Source of the DNA: Tetragenococcus halophilus subsp. halophilus DSM 20339 | Lineage (GTDB): Bacteria; Bacillota; Bacilli; Lactobacillales; Enterococcaceae | Reading direction: 5' to 3' | NCBI RefSeq assembly: GCF_003841405.1 | Contig: NZ_PXYA01000001.1 | Coordinates: 1,054,001-1,118,000 of the forward strand | Length of the DNA: 64,000 nt | In this document: in pieces, positions 1 through 8,714 of the stretch | Layout: every line of letters begins with the position of its first letter | Numbering within the stretch: the stretch's first letter is position 1 | Position numbers and translations under genes: made by a program | Notes under the pieces: model-generated | Seen by the model: only the letters and a program-made list of their open reading frames with translations | Database searches by the model: none | What the model was told of the DNA's origin: nothing

Positions 1-194
1 TTGACTTAACGAATCTAGTAAAAGTGAATGTTTACATTACTGATGCTTCCTACCTACCTGATGTACGGTCTGTAGTGACTGAAATCTTTGGTGAAATAAA
101 ACCAGCAGTGACATTGGTCGTTGTAGCTGGACTAATTAATGAGCAATTTAAAATAGAAATCGACGCAACGGCAAGTTTTGCTAAAGTCGAATAA
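1..194 (+). CDS. Rid (YjgF/YER057c/UK114) family protein, 5'-truncated by window edge
   Basis: The open frame from position 3 to the stop at 192-194 reads DLTNLVKVNVYITD, then a long beta strand, then KIEIDATASF, which is the C-terminal half of a Rid-family trimer subunit. Canonical RidA deaminates 2-aminoacrylate-type imines using an Arg in a PART-like motif. Here the equivalent stretch is KPAVTL, so that Arg is Val, and the usual downstream Glu appears to be Asp. It is therefore more likely one of the Rid subfamilies without the catalytic Arg. A terminator follows directly. The start lies outside the window. Confidence 0.85.
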   Translation, partial: DLTNLVKVNVYITDASYLPDVRSVVTEIFGEIKPAVTLVVVAGLINEQFKIEIDATASFAKVE

Positions 195-212
195 TTTTTA
201 TTTTAAAGAAAG

Positions 213-256
213 AAACGACTTAGCTCCCTTCATTTTAGGAACAAAGTCGTTTTTCT
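213..256 (+). terminator. Rho-independent terminator of the Rid gene
   Basis: AACGACTT and AAGTCGTT form a stem, with GCTCC/GGAAC extending it across an A/T loop, and TTTTTC follows. It sits 19 bp after the Rid stop codon. Confidence 0.8.
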
Positions 257-279
257 ATTTGTCTTCTATAATTACATTT

Positions 280-1182
280 TTATTTGATAAACACTCCACA
301 ATGATTCATTATTTCTTTTGTTTCCAACAAGCTTGCTTCTGCAATCCCTATATTGTTTTCTTTCATAAAAGATTGTACAGCTTGAAACCCTACAGCATAA
401 CCAGCAAAGGGTGATAACCCTACAGGTTTATAGCCTTGTTTTACTGAAATTTTATCACCAAACATATAGCTACTAACTTCCGCAAATCCTTTAACATCTA
501 ATGCATCTTTTATTACCTCAATAGAATAGTCTAAATCTTCTTTATCAAAGGAGGTGACCCAAGGCCCTAAAAACTCTGCTCCATAAAGCTCTTTAGCAAA
601 TGACTCTGCTAATCCTTCTATAATTATATAGTCACCAACGGTTACATCGCCATGATTCCAGTCAAAATAAGAAAAGCGAATATTATGGTTAAACTCATGG
701 GCAATGACAGCAGGAATTTTAGGGATATTATAGGAATTGGGATAAATAGACACCTGTATAAACCCCGGAATGCCACCAAATCCACAATAGTTTTTTTGTA
801 ATTCAAGTTTCTTTGGATCGGCTATATACATTCCAAGTCTTAATTTATCAGCATTTATACTTAAATTATTTTCTTTCATAAAATAAATACAATCCTCCAA
901 TGTATTATTGGCTGTTTCAAGCACTTGTATTTCTTTTAGCTTCTCTAAGGCTTTCTTCCCTGTGCCAGTTTCCGATACATCAAGATAACCCAACATATTA
1001 GTCGCCATGATTACATCATATCCATTCAGTTCTTTCGCCTCTAAAGGAACATTAATTGTTCCCCACATTTTTTCAAATGGTTTCATCATGGAATATCGAA
1101 AGTAATTCTGTCTATCTCTATCACTATTCATAGAAAACAACTGTTCATATTGTTTAATCGTATCTTCTACTAAAAATTTCAT
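280..1182 (-). CDS. DUF2268-type putative zinc metalloprotease
   Basis: A 300-residue cytoplasmic protein with no signal peptide. The zincin motif is HEFNH at about residues 162-166, and a likely third ligand Glu lies in EGLAES at about 189, the arrangement of the DUF2268 family of predicted Zn-dependent proteases. The substrate is unknown. It starts at an ATG preceded by AAAGAGGG. It is convergent with the upstream Rid gene and appears monocistronic. The family assignment rests on the HEFNH and EGLAES spacing and on overall length. Confidence 0.8.
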   Translation of the reverse strand: MKFLVEDTIKQYEQLFSMNSDRDRQNYFRYSMMKPFEKMWGTINVPLEAKELNGYDVIMATNMLGYLDVSETGTGKKALEKLKEIQVLETANNTLEDCIYFMKENNLSINADKLRLGMYIADPKKLELQKNYCGFGGIPGFIQVSIYPNSYNIPKIPAVIAHEFNHNIRFSYFDWNHGDVTVGDYIIIEGLAESFAKELYGAEFLGPWVTSFDKEDLDYSIEVIKDALDVKGFAEVSSYMFGDKISVKQGYKPVGLSPFAGYAVGFQAVQSFMKENNIGIAEASLLETKEIMNHCGVFIK

Positions 1183-1270
1183 CGCTACCGCCCTCTTTTA
1201 TTTTGATTATAAATAAGAATTTCTTATCTAAAACTGTAAGGTATTACGCAGCGTTAAACTCAATAGTCAA

Positions 1271-1322
1271 ATAAAAAAAGAGATTTCACAAAGCGTTTTT
1301 TCAAAACGTTCGTAAAATCTCT
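1271..1322 (-). terminator. Terminator of the DUF6440 gene
   Basis: AGAGATTT at 1279-1286 pairs with AAATCTCT at 1315-1322, with an inner ACG/CGT section. On the minus strand it ends in a run of T. Confidence 0.8.
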
Positions 1323-1356
1323 TAGCAGTATTTAAAACTGACAATTATTAATCCTT

Positions 1357-1539
1357 TCATTCTTCTGTAAAAGACTCATCCACTAATGGTTTTCCATCTT
1401 TATCAACCATAACAGTCAGTCCCATACCATATCCTTCTTGATAGACTAAATACAAAACGCCTGTTTCATTATCACGTATAATTTTTTCCGCCGTTAATTT
1501 TCCTTGCTTATAAACTTCTTCAAATCGTTTTTCTGACAT
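1357..1539 (-). CDS. DUF6440 family small protein
   Basis: A 60-residue protein beginning MSEKRFEEVYKQGK, with the conserved ETGVLYL and DKDGKPLV segments of DUF6440. These are short cytoplasmic proteins of unknown role, widespread in Firmicutes. An AAGGAGG ribosome site lies 7 bp before the ATG. It has its own terminator and is probably a single-gene unit. No function can be assigned. Confidence 0.8.
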   Translation of the reverse strand: MSEKRFEEVYKQGKLTAEKIIRDNETGVLYLVYQEGYGMGLTVMVDKDGKPLVDESFTEE

Positions 1540-1760
1540 ATCGTTGCCTCCTTTCTTCTTACATCACTAATGATCCTTAGCAAATGTCTCGTTATGGACT
1601 AATCTTCTTATCCTTATTCTAACATTTTTATACATAAATAAGGAGAATTTCACAAAAAGCAGCGATCTTTCTTAAATGAAAAAAGTCTACACTTTCCTTC
1701 TTTTTCATTGGAACGAACAACATTTCTAACCTTAAAAACACAATAAATCAATTTTTAAAC

Positions 1761-1798
1761 AAAAAATAAGGACAACCTATCTTTGGCTGCCCTCATTG
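1761..1798 (-). terminator. Terminator of the glycyl radical enzyme gene
   Basis: On the minus strand AGGGCAGCC pairs with GGTTGTCCT (with G-T pairs) and is followed by TATTTTTTG, just after the stop codon at 1805. Confidence 0.75.
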
Positions 1799-1804
1799 AA
1801 GCTT

Positions 1805-4243
1805 TTATACTGCATGTTCGGTTCGTTCAATAATATCATCTTGTGTTGCTTTTGATAACACATTGAAGAATGCAGAATAACCTGCTACCCGCACAATTAA
1901 ATCGCGGTGTTTTTCTGGATGTTTTTGCGCGTCAACCAATGTTTTTCTAGATACAACATTATATTGAATATGGTAGCCATTTAATTTATTAAAAAACGTT
2001 CGTATCAACATAATTAATTTTTGCTTGTCTTCTTCTTTAACCAATGTTTGTGGATTTACTTTTTGGTTTAATAAAACACCGCCCACAATATCTTCTGTCG
2101 GTAGTTTAGATACACTTTTTAGCACAGCGGTGGGGCCGTTTTGATCCATATTATGTGAAGGCGAGCACCCTTCTGCTAAAGGCGTCCAAGCCTTACGCCC
2201 ATCAGGTGTAGCCATTGTCCCGCGTCCTTGACCCACATTTGCTGAAATCGACGAAGTCCCCGAATAACGAATTCCTCCAATAGGACCACGTCCATAACGT
2301 GTATTCGGATATTTTTTGATCTCATCAATATAGCTATCATAAGCTTTAGACGCTAATTGATCAGTATAATCATTATCATTTCCATACTTAGGCACTTCGC
2401 GAAGAATCATTTGTTGGATTTCTTGACTTCGTTTGCTTTCCCAGTTTGTCATCAAAGCTTGCCAAAGTTCATCTTGAGACACTTTTCCTTCTTCAAAAAC
2501 GAGCTTTTTAATGGCCGCTAATGCGTCTGCTAAATTAGCAATACCTACTTGTAGCCCTGAGATAAAGTCATAAACAGCTCCACCTGCTTTAATCGTCTTA
2601 CCCCTACCAATACAATCCTCTGTCAAAGTAGAACATAAAATGTCGGGGACTTCTCTTTCAATACCTAAATCGATCGCATTTTCGACGATAACACTCATCC
2701 GTGTTAATTCGCGCACAGTTTTATCCCAAGAATCTTCTAATTCGGGAAAAGTTTTCATATTTTTGAAATAGCCATGCCCTTTGGTAAAACGTCGGTTTGA
2801 TACGGGATCGATTCCATCGTTCATGGCGATCATTAAAATCTTAGGAAAGTTCATATAACTCATCCCCGTGCAACGATAGCCCCACTTCCCTGGAACAGCC
2901 GTTTCTACACAACCAATAGCACTATAATCGTAAGCATCTTCTTCTGCTACGCCATATTTAATAAATGACGGAATGATCACCTCATCGCTATTAAAAGCAG
3001 GCATACCAAAACCTAGCTTCATCACTTCAATTGCTTCATTCATAAAGTCTTTATTCAAGGCTGCATGATAACGTACAGTCAAATTAGGTTGTGTTAATTT
3101 GGTTTGAGCTACACTACGTAAAACTAAAAATGATAGTTTATTAACCGCGTCTTTTTTATCCCTTGTTTGGCCGCCAACTGTAACATTCTGATACAAAGGA
3201 CTTCCGGCGCTACTATAAGTATGTGATTGACTACGTACTTTATTAATCGTTAAGGTTTTTATCCATAAATTAGTCAATAGCTCAACCGCTTTATCTTCAG
3301 TCATAGTACCTTTATCTAAATCCGCTTTCAAATAAGGGTACATGTACTGATCGAAACGTCCGTAAGACAAAGAATGACCATTGGATTCAATTTGTAAAAT
3401 CAACTGGATAAACCAAGTAGCTTGTATGGCTTCGGTAAAAGTTTCAGCTGGCTCATAAGGTACTTTGTTACAGATGCGGCTTATTTCAAGTAATTCTGCG
3501 CCCCGTTTTGTATCAGCTGTTTCTGCCATTGCTTCTGCCAATTTCGCATAACGCCTTGCGAAATTTTTCACAGCATCAATGACAATTAAAATCGCGTCAT
3601 AAAAATGATATTTGTCGATACTTTCTGGTTCAGTTAAGTCTAATGCCGCTTTAGCCTTTAATGTTCGTATTTCATAGCCTTTCAAGCCAACTTCAAGTAA
3701 TTGCTGGTAATCAACCGCTAAGTGAGCATCTCCAGAATTCATTTTTCCTTCCATACCAAAAAATCCAGTTTCCATAAATACACCAACTTCATCAGGTAGC
3801 AATGCACCTGCTCTGGCACGTAAATTATTATTTTCCCAAAAAGGCGCGATAGAACGGATTTGTTCTTTGGTTTTTTCTGTAATATAGAATACGTCACCAT
3901 CTCTTTTTTCAAATGTATCTAATTCATTCACAACAAAATCTAATGTGTATTCCGGAAAAATCGGTGCATCTCTGTTTGAACCTGCTTGATTACCGACGAT
4001 TAACGTTTGATCTTCAATATAAATAGACATTTTATCTAAAATATTTTGCAGCATCAAAGCACGTTTTAAAACATTTGGCTGGTTCTGATTCTTCTTATAA
4101 GCTTCAGTTGCTAACAAAGCTCTTTCTGCACAAATATAAGGCTTCTTTTCTAACACAGATTCGCGATATTCATTCATACGATTTGACAATAATCCAAAAT
4201 GCTGCGACTCACCAGTTACTTTTTCTGTTGTTTGAATCACCAT
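1805..4243 (-). CDS. Glycyl radical enzyme of the YbiW/PflD type
   Basis: I place the start at the ATG at 4243 (812 residues), because AAGGAG lies 6 bp upstream; the longer frame back to 4273 has no ribosome site. The thiyl-radical Cys is in SAIGCVETAVPGK (about residue 445), the glycyl loop is RVAGYSAFF (Gly about 788), and the protein is collinear with E. coli YbiW/PflD. GCVE is the Cys-loop signature of dehydratase/lyase-type glycyl radical enzymes. Pyruvate formate-lyase itself has two adjacent cysteines here, so pyruvate is an unlikely substrate. The true substrate is unknown. Its activase lies at 5260-6048 and a DeoR regulator lies between them. The enzyme should be oxygen-sensitive and anaerobic. 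Confidence 0.93.
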   Translation of the reverse strand: MVIQTTEKVTGESQHFGLLSNRMNEYRESVLEKKPYICAERALLATEAYKKNQNQPNVLKRALMLQNILDKMSIYIEDQTLIVGNQAGSNRDAPIFPEYTLDFVVNELDTFEKRDGDVFYITEKTKEQIRSIAPFWENNNLRARAGALLPDEVGVFMETGFFGMEGKMNSGDAHLAVDYQQLLEVGLKGYEIRTLKAKAALDLTEPESIDKYHFYDAILIVIDAVKNFARRYAKLAEAMAETADTKRGAELLEISRICNKVPYEPAETFTEAIQATWFIQLILQIESNGHSLSYGRFDQYMYPYLKADLDKGTMTEDKAVELLTNLWIKTLTINKVRSQSHTYSSAGSPLYQNVTVGGQTRDKKDAVNKLSFLVLRSVAQTKLTQPNLTVRYHAALNKDFMNEAIEVMKLGFGMPAFNSDEVIIPSFIKYGVAEEDAYDYSAIGCVETAVPGKWGYRCTGMSYMNFPKILMIAMNDGIDPVSNRRFTKGHGYFKNMKTFPELEDSWDKTVRELTRMSVIVENAIDLGIEREVPDILCSTLTEDCIGRGKTIKAGGAVYDFISGLQVGIANLADALAAIKKLVFEEGKVSQDELWQALMTNWESKRSQEIQQMILREVPKYGNDNDYTDQLASKAYDSYIDEIKKYPNTRYGRGPIGGIRYSGTSSISANVGQGRGTMATPDGRKAWTPLAEGCSPSHNMDQNGPTAVLKSVSKLPTEDIVGGVLLNQKVNPQTLVKEEDKQKLIMLIRTFFNKLNGYHIQYNVVSRKTLVDAQKHPEKHRDLIVRVAGYSAFFNVLSKATQDDIIERTEHAV

Positions 4244-4292
4244 ATTGATTCTCCTTTTTTCATTTGAAACCATTTAACTTTCTTTCGTAATA

Positions 4293-4321
4293 AATATAGC
4301 ATATTTCTTCACAAAACTCAA
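4293..4321 (-). promoter_or_regulatory. Predicted promoter of the glycyl radical enzyme gene
   Basis: On the minus strand TTGAGT, a 17-bp spacer, then TATATT, about 50 bp before the start codon. Confidence 0.5.
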
Positions 4322-4335
4322 AAATAACCTTAAAA

Positions 4336-4360
4336 AAAAGAGCTGAACACAGCCCTTTGA
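4336..4360 (-). terminator. Terminator after the DeoR-family regulator
   Basis: On the minus strand AGGGCTG pairs with CAGCTCT (one G-T pair) and is followed by eight T. It separates regulator transcription from the enzyme gene. Confidence 0.7.
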
Positions 4361-4365
4361 ATTAA

Positions 4366-5109
4366 CTAGACAGTAATAACTTGGATTGCTTGCTTTTCTA
4401 AAAATCTTATTATTTCTTTTTCTATACGATTATCTGTATATACCATCGAAATTTTATCAAATGCAAATTCCGAGACAACGCCTACTTGCAAAAACTTACT
4501 TGAATCAGTTAAGACAATCGTGTGGTTAGCAGAATTCATCAAAGTATTGGCTGTATCAGAACGGGTTACATCGCTGCCAGTGAACCCTCTTTTTTCATCA
4601 AAGCCATCAATTCCCACAAATAACTTATCAACGTGAAATTCACTGATTACTTTTTTTACCAGTGGTCCTACATTCACTTGCGAATCTTTTTGATATTCCC
4701 CGCCAATCAATAATACTTTAACCGCTTCAGCTTTTCTAATATAAGAAGCGATAAAATTAGAGTTAGTAATAATTGTTACATCATTTTTACGATAAGCTAA
4801 TTCTTCTGCTAACAACGTACAAGTTGAACCAGATTCAATCATTACGGTTTCGCCATCTTTCACCAATTTTGCTGCTTCTTTAGCAATTTTTCTTTTTAAA
4901 TCATAATTAATTGCTAAACGGTAGTTGATATCATCCTGACTATTTAATACAGCAAAACCATGTTGTCGATGAAGAATCCCTCTTTCTTCTAATTTATCCA
5001 AATCTTTACGGACCGTAACCCGTGATACCTCTAATTGATCAGCTAATTCGTTAACTTCTATTTTTTTATTTTCACTTACAATGGCAATAATTTCTTCTTC
5101 TCGAGACAT
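4366..5109 (-). CDS. DeoR/GlpR-family transcriptional regulator
   Basis: A 247-residue protein. The N-terminal winged helix-turn-helix is at residues 1-55 (ELADQLEVSRVTVRKDLDKLEERG). A DeoRC effector domain follows with IESGSTC, ITNSN and LIGGEY, typical of sugar-phosphate-sensing repressors. It lies between a glycyl radical enzyme gene and its divergently transcribed activase, so it probably controls both. The effector would be a metabolite of that pathway. The ATG start has GAGGGAT upstream. Confidence 0.88.
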   Translation of the reverse strand: MSREEEIIAIVSENKKIEVNELADQLEVSRVTVRKDLDKLEERGILHRQHGFAVLNSQDDINYRLAINYDLKRKIAKEAAKLVKDGETVMIESGSTCTLLAEELAYRKNDVTIITNSNFIASYIRKAEAVKVLLIGGEYQKDSQVNVGPLVKKVISEFHVDKLFVGIDGFDEKRGFTGSDVTRSDTANTLMNSANHTIVLTDSSKFLQVGVVSEFAFDKISMVYTDNRIEKEIIRFLEKQAIQVITV

Positions 5110-5135
5110 CTCTATCCCTCACTTTTATTTTATTA

Positions 5136-5164
5136 AGAATACCATATTTATAAATACCTAACAA
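5136..5164 (-). promoter_or_regulatory. Predicted promoter of the DeoR-family gene
   Basis: On the minus strand TTGTTA, a 17-bp spacer, then TATTCT. Confidence 0.45.
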
Positions 5165-5201
5165 TTTTTCTATACAATGGTTTCATTCGTAACATTTATA
5201 T

Positions 5202-5230
5202 TTTACGTATGTTAGTTTTTGTGATATTAT
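5202..5230 (+). promoter_or_regulatory. Predicted promoter of the glycyl radical activase
   Basis: TTTACG, a 17-bp spacer, then TATTAT, 30 bp before the activase start. It is divergent from the regulator promoter within a 150-bp control region. Confidence 0.55.
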
Positions 5231-5259
5231 AAACTTGATAAAAAAAGAAGGGGATTTAT

Positions 5260-6048
5260 ATGACAACAAAAACACCACCACAGGCCTGTATTTTTAATAT
5301 TCAAAAGTTCAGTATCCATGATGGCCCGGGCATTCGTACAGTGGTCTTTTTCAAGGGCTGTCCTTTACGTTGCTACTGGTGTGCTAACCCTGAATCACAA
5401 AGTGGTAAGGTAGAAAAAATGTGGGATGAGCAGCAAAAAACATACACCACTGTTGGTGAATATAAAACAATTGATGAAATCATAGAAGAAGTCATGAAAG
5501 ACCTTCCTTTTTATGAAGAATCTGGTGGTGGCGTCACTCTTTCAGGAGGGGAAGTATTGTATCAGGCCGCATTTGCTACTGAACTGTTAAAACAGTTAAA
5601 AGCTAAGGGAATCCATACAGCTTCAGAAACCACAGGTCAAGCTAATCCTCACATTTTTGAAAAATTTATTGCACAAGTAGATACTTTGTATTTTGATGTA
5701 AAGCATTACGATCCTAATAAGCATCGCCAAGGCATTGGTACGACCAACAAACTAATCTTAAAAAATCTAGCTTTAGCTTTAGAAAAACAAAAGGACCTAA
5801 CAGTACGTATACCTGTCATCCCTCACTTTAATGATAGTTTGGAAGATGCCCGACAATTTGCCCGTTTGTTTAAGCAAATGGGCGTTGAAAATATAGAACT
5901 ATTACCTTTTCATCAATTTGGGCAGAAAAAATATGAAAATTTAAATCGTAAATATGAAATGCAAGGTATCCCGCAGCTTCATACTGAGGACTTGGATTAC
6001 TTTAGAAAAATTATGAAAGAACACAACATCTCATGTCTTGTAAGATAG
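5260..6048 (+). CDS. Glycyl-radical enzyme activating enzyme (radical SAM)
   Basis: A 262-residue radical SAM protein. C34-x3-C38-x2-C41 (GCPLRCYWC) binds the catalytic 4Fe-4S cluster, preceded by the activase signature FSIHDGPGIRT. The GG(E) SAM motif is in TLSGGEVLYQ. It should abstract hydrogen from the Gly of the YbiW-like enzyme to create the radical. Many activases of dehydratase-type partners carry a Cys-rich ferredoxin insert after the CxxxCxxC motif. That insert is absent, so the protein is the size of PflA. AGAAGGGG precedes the ATG. It is divergent from the DeoR and enzyme genes and ends in a strong terminator. Confidence 0.93.
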   Translation: MTTKTPPQACIFNIQKFSIHDGPGIRTVVFFKGCPLRCYWCANPESQSGKVEKMWDEQQKTYTTVGEYKTIDEIIEEVMKDLPFYEESGGGVTLSGGEVLYQAAFATELLKQLKAKGIHTASETTGQANPHIFEKFIAQVDTLYFDVKHYDPNKHRQGIGTTNKLILKNLALALEKQKDLTVRIPVIPHFNDSLEDARQFARLFKQMGVENIELLPFHQFGQKKYENLNRKYEMQGIPQLHTEDLDYFRKIMKEHNISCLVR

Positions 6049-6083
6049 AAAAAGCGCTAATTCAGCTGAACTAGCGCTTTTTC
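6049..6083. terminator. Bidirectional terminator between activase and dsdA
   Basis: AAAAAGCGCTA and TAGCGCTTTTT form a perfect 11-bp stem between convergent genes. Confidence 0.9.
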
Positions 6084-6104
6084 TAAAATATAGGTTTAAT
6101 GGCT

Positions 6105-7454
6105 TTATCTTACTGGACTCGGTTGATTTTTTTCTGCTTGTTTTCCTTCTGCAATAAATTCTTCTCTATAATCTGCCGGAACCATCGAACCGCCTGTTGC
6201 CCATGCAATATGGGTAGCATTATCTAATTTGTCTTGCAGGTCGTGTGCCTTAATATAATTTTGCCCTGCTTTTGTTAGCATCAAAGCATAAGGCCCTGCA
6301 ACTCCCGCAACAGCCGCTGGTTCTAAGAAAATAGATTCTGTATTATATAGGTTCCACAATAACCGTTTAAACGTTTCATCTTGAAGCGTGTAACCAGCAC
6401 TAAAGTAATAGCGAATCAATTGAGAAACAAGGGCAGAAGTTCTTGGCACAGCCAAACCATCAGCTACTGTAATTCCGCCTAAACCGATATCTTCTACAGA
6501 AACGTTATTAAATCGATGAGAAGCCAAACCAATCAACATACTTGGCATTTTAGTAGGTTCTGCAAAGATACAATGAACATTATCACCAAAAGCTTGTTTA
6601 AGACCGAATGTCACTCCACTAGGAGCACCGCCGATACCACAAGGCAAATAAACGAATAGCGGATGCTCTTTGTCTACTGTAATTCCATTTTGATTAAGCT
6701 GATTTTTCATGCGATAGCCACCAACTGTATAGCCCAAAAACAAAGTTTCAGAATTTTCATCATCCACAAAATAGCTTTTAGGATCGGCTTCTGAAAGCGC
6801 ACGTCCTTTATTAACAGCTAAAGAAAAATTCGATTCATGTTCAATAACGTTTACGCCTAAATTACGTAAATATTGTTTTTTCCATTCTTTTGCTTCTATA
6901 GACATATGAACAGTTACATCAAAGCCTAACTTTCTTCCCATTGTACCAACACTAATTCCTAAATTCCCTGTGGTTCCTACAGTTAAATTATAATTAGAGA
7001 AAAAGTTTTGGAACTCTGGGCTAGCAAATACAGAATAGTCTTCTTTTGTGCTAGTCAACATGCCGTGTTCTAAAGCCAGCTTTTCAGCATGTTTCAAAAC
7101 CTCATATATCGCCCCTCTGGCTTTAACAGTACCAGAAATGGGTAATTGATCATCTCGTTTTAAATAAAAAGAACCTTTAAGTTTATTTTGATACTTTTCA
7201 TCTAAGAATTTTCGCATGTTGGGTATTTCGCTTATCGTTGACTCAATAATGCCAGACGCCTCTTCAGTTTCAGGATATGCCTTTCTTATAAAACTGGAAA
7301 AACGTTGTAAACGTGCTTCCGCATCTTGAATATCATCAAAAGAATATTTTGTTTTTTGATTTGCCTCTTTTATTGGTAATAATTCCTCATTTAACCAAAA
7401 TAATTCTGTTTCATTTTTAATTGCAGATAAAATATCCTCTTTGTCTAGTGCCAT
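6105..7454 (-). CDS. dsdA: D-serine dehydratase
   Basis: A 449-residue PLP enzyme that deaminates D-serine to pyruvate and ammonia. The PLP lysine is K111 in SGTVKARG. The phosphate-binding loop TTGNLGISVG, LPCGIGGAPSGV and the C-terminal ATGGSMVP match DsdA. Length is usual for the family. GGAG lies 10 bp before the ATG. Downstream on the same strand is the bidirectional terminator at 6049. An AraC-family fragment lies immediately upstream, but nothing shows that it once regulated dsdA. Confidence 0.93.
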   Translation of the reverse strand: MALDKEDILSAIKNETELFWLNEELLPIKEANQKTKYSFDDIQDAEARLQRFSSFIRKAYPETEEASGIIESTISEIPNMRKFLDEKYQNKLKGSFYLKRDDQLPISGTVKARGAIYEVLKHAEKLALEHGMLTSTKEDYSVFASPEFQNFFSNYNLTVGTTGNLGISVGTMGRKLGFDVTVHMSIEAKEWKKQYLRNLGVNVIEHESNFSLAVNKGRALSEADPKSYFVDDENSETLFLGYTVGGYRMKNQLNQNGITVDKEHPLFVYLPCGIGGAPSGVTFGLKQAFGDNVHCIFAEPTKMPSMLIGLASHRFNNVSVEDIGLGGITVADGLAVPRTSALVSQLIRYYFSAGYTLQDETFKRLLWNLYNTESIFLEPAAVAGVAGPYALMLTKAGQNYIKAHDLQDKLDNATHIAWATGGSMVPADYREEFIAEGKQAEKNQPSPVR

Positions 7455-7536
7455 CTAATATTATCTCCTTATAGTAAATAATGTTCTACTATAATATGAT
7501 AATCACAATGAGGGTAGTTTTGCAAATCAAGCCTAT

Positions 7537-7800
7537 CTAAACAATAAAACTATATAATATTTTTACCTCCGTTAATAATAGTTCCTTTGCTTTTTGTATT
7601 TTGAAAGAAGTGACATAAGGGGCAGACCTGCCTGCTGCTTAAAAATACGAGAAAAATGATAGGGTCTATAAGCAGCAATTTGAGCTAATTGAAAAAGAGA
7701 CAACGAAGTTTCAATATTTCCATGGACACAAGCACAATGACTTTATCGATTTCAGGATTATGCGGTTTCATTATTTTCATTCCTTGTAATCGTTATCCAT
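7537..7800 (-). pseudogene. Decayed AraC-family regulator (C-terminal HTH fragment)
   Basis: The minus strand reads CVHGNIETSLSLFQLAQIAA, then YRPYHFSRIFKQQAGLPLM, which is the two-HTH core of an AraC/XylS regulator. It is interrupted on both sides. Before it, NPEIDKVIVL is in another frame. After it, the natural continuation IQKAKELLLTEVKIL is again in a different frame (stop at 7537-7539). No N-terminal sensing domain is present before the next gene at 7830. At least two indels and a 5' truncation make it a pseudogene. It fills most of the gap between dsdA and the HAD gene. Confidence 0.8.
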
Positions 7801-7829
7801 GTAGTAAATATATTTATTTACTCGTCTTT

Positions 7830-8489
7830 TTATATCTCTCTAATACGAGCTTCAGTAAAATCGTCGATAACAAAATCGACCAGCCCTGTTCCTTCTAATT
7901 TCTTGTGGTTATTGCCTGTGGCCACCGCAATAATTTTATTAGCCTGTGCATTATAAGCGCCTTGTAAACCAATGGGTGAATCTTCAAAGATCACCATCTG
8001 TCTAGGATCAGCGCCTACATTCAGGGCTGCTTGAATGTAAAAATCAGGAGCTGGTTTACTTGCTAGTGTTCCATCATTATAAACCACATGATGATAGTCA
8101 AACCATCGATCTAATTGAAATAATTCAAAATAAAAATCTAAATTTACTTTAGGTGAAACTGTCGCAATATTCATTAGTTGTTGCTTATTCTTTAAAAAAT
8201 CAAGGTAGTCAGTGACACCTTCAATTAACTGGGTTTGTTGCTCTTTTAAAACTAAATCACGATAAATCGCTTCCTTTTTTTCTGACAGTTGATTTGCTTT
8301 TTCTTTCGAAAGTTTCTCTCCTAAAATTGCCTCCATATTCAAATGATTGGTACGCCCATGAATTTGATCGAATTCTTCTTTAGAAAATTTACGCCCTATA
8401 AGTTCAAAAATAAATTCTTGCCAAGCCCGTTCATGTAAGGACGAATCACTAAACAATGTACCATTAAAGTCGAAAATAAATGACTGCAT
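7830..8489 (-). CDS. HAD-superfamily hydrolase, beta-phosphoglucomutase-like
   Basis: A 219-residue subfamily IA HAD protein with an alpha-helical cap. Motif I is DFNGT at the N-terminus instead of the usual DxDGT, so the general acid/base Asp is Asn. Motif II Ser is in ATVSPK, motif III Lys in SKPAPD, and motif IV Asp in IFEDSPIG. It is likely a phosphatase or phosphomutase on a small sugar phosphate, but the Asn substitution makes activity uncertain. GGGTGGG precedes the ATG. It stands alone between the AraC remnant and a divergent gene. Confidence 0.8.
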   Translation of the reverse strand: MQSFIFDFNGTLFSDSSLHERAWQEFIFELIGRKFSKEEFDQIHGRTNHLNMEAILGEKLSKEKANQLSEKKEAIYRDLVLKEQQTQLIEGVTDYLDFLKNKQQLMNIATVSPKVNLDFYFELFQLDRWFDYHHVVYNDGTLASKPAPDFYIQAALNVGADPRQMVIFEDSPIGLQGAYNAQANKIIAVATGNNHKKLEGTGLVDFVIDDFTEARIREI

Positions 8490-8634
8490 TTGCCCACCCC
8501 ATTTTTATTTAATCTTTTGTTTAAAATCATTGTATCACAAATTTCATTTAAAATTATTTTATGATATTTTGTAAATCATCTTTTTGTTTTTAAAAGAAAA
8601 ACAACTATTTTCGTACGAAACTAAATATTTTACG

Positions 8635-8662
8635 TTAGAAACCATTTATGCTAAATTATAAT
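8635..8662 (+). promoter_or_regulatory. Predicted promoter of the membrane-anchored EIIA gene
   Basis: TTAGAA, a 16-bp spacer, then a perfect TATAAT, about 50 bp before the start codon. Confidence 0.5.
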
Positions 8663-8714
8663 AAAGATGATAAGTAAATTACTTGATTAAAATTTATGAG
8701 AAAGGTGAGTTAGT

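Noticed and set aside
4293..4321. A Rex site upstream of the glycyl radical enzyme
   Set aside because: TTTGTGAAGAAATATG matches only one half of the Rex palindrome.
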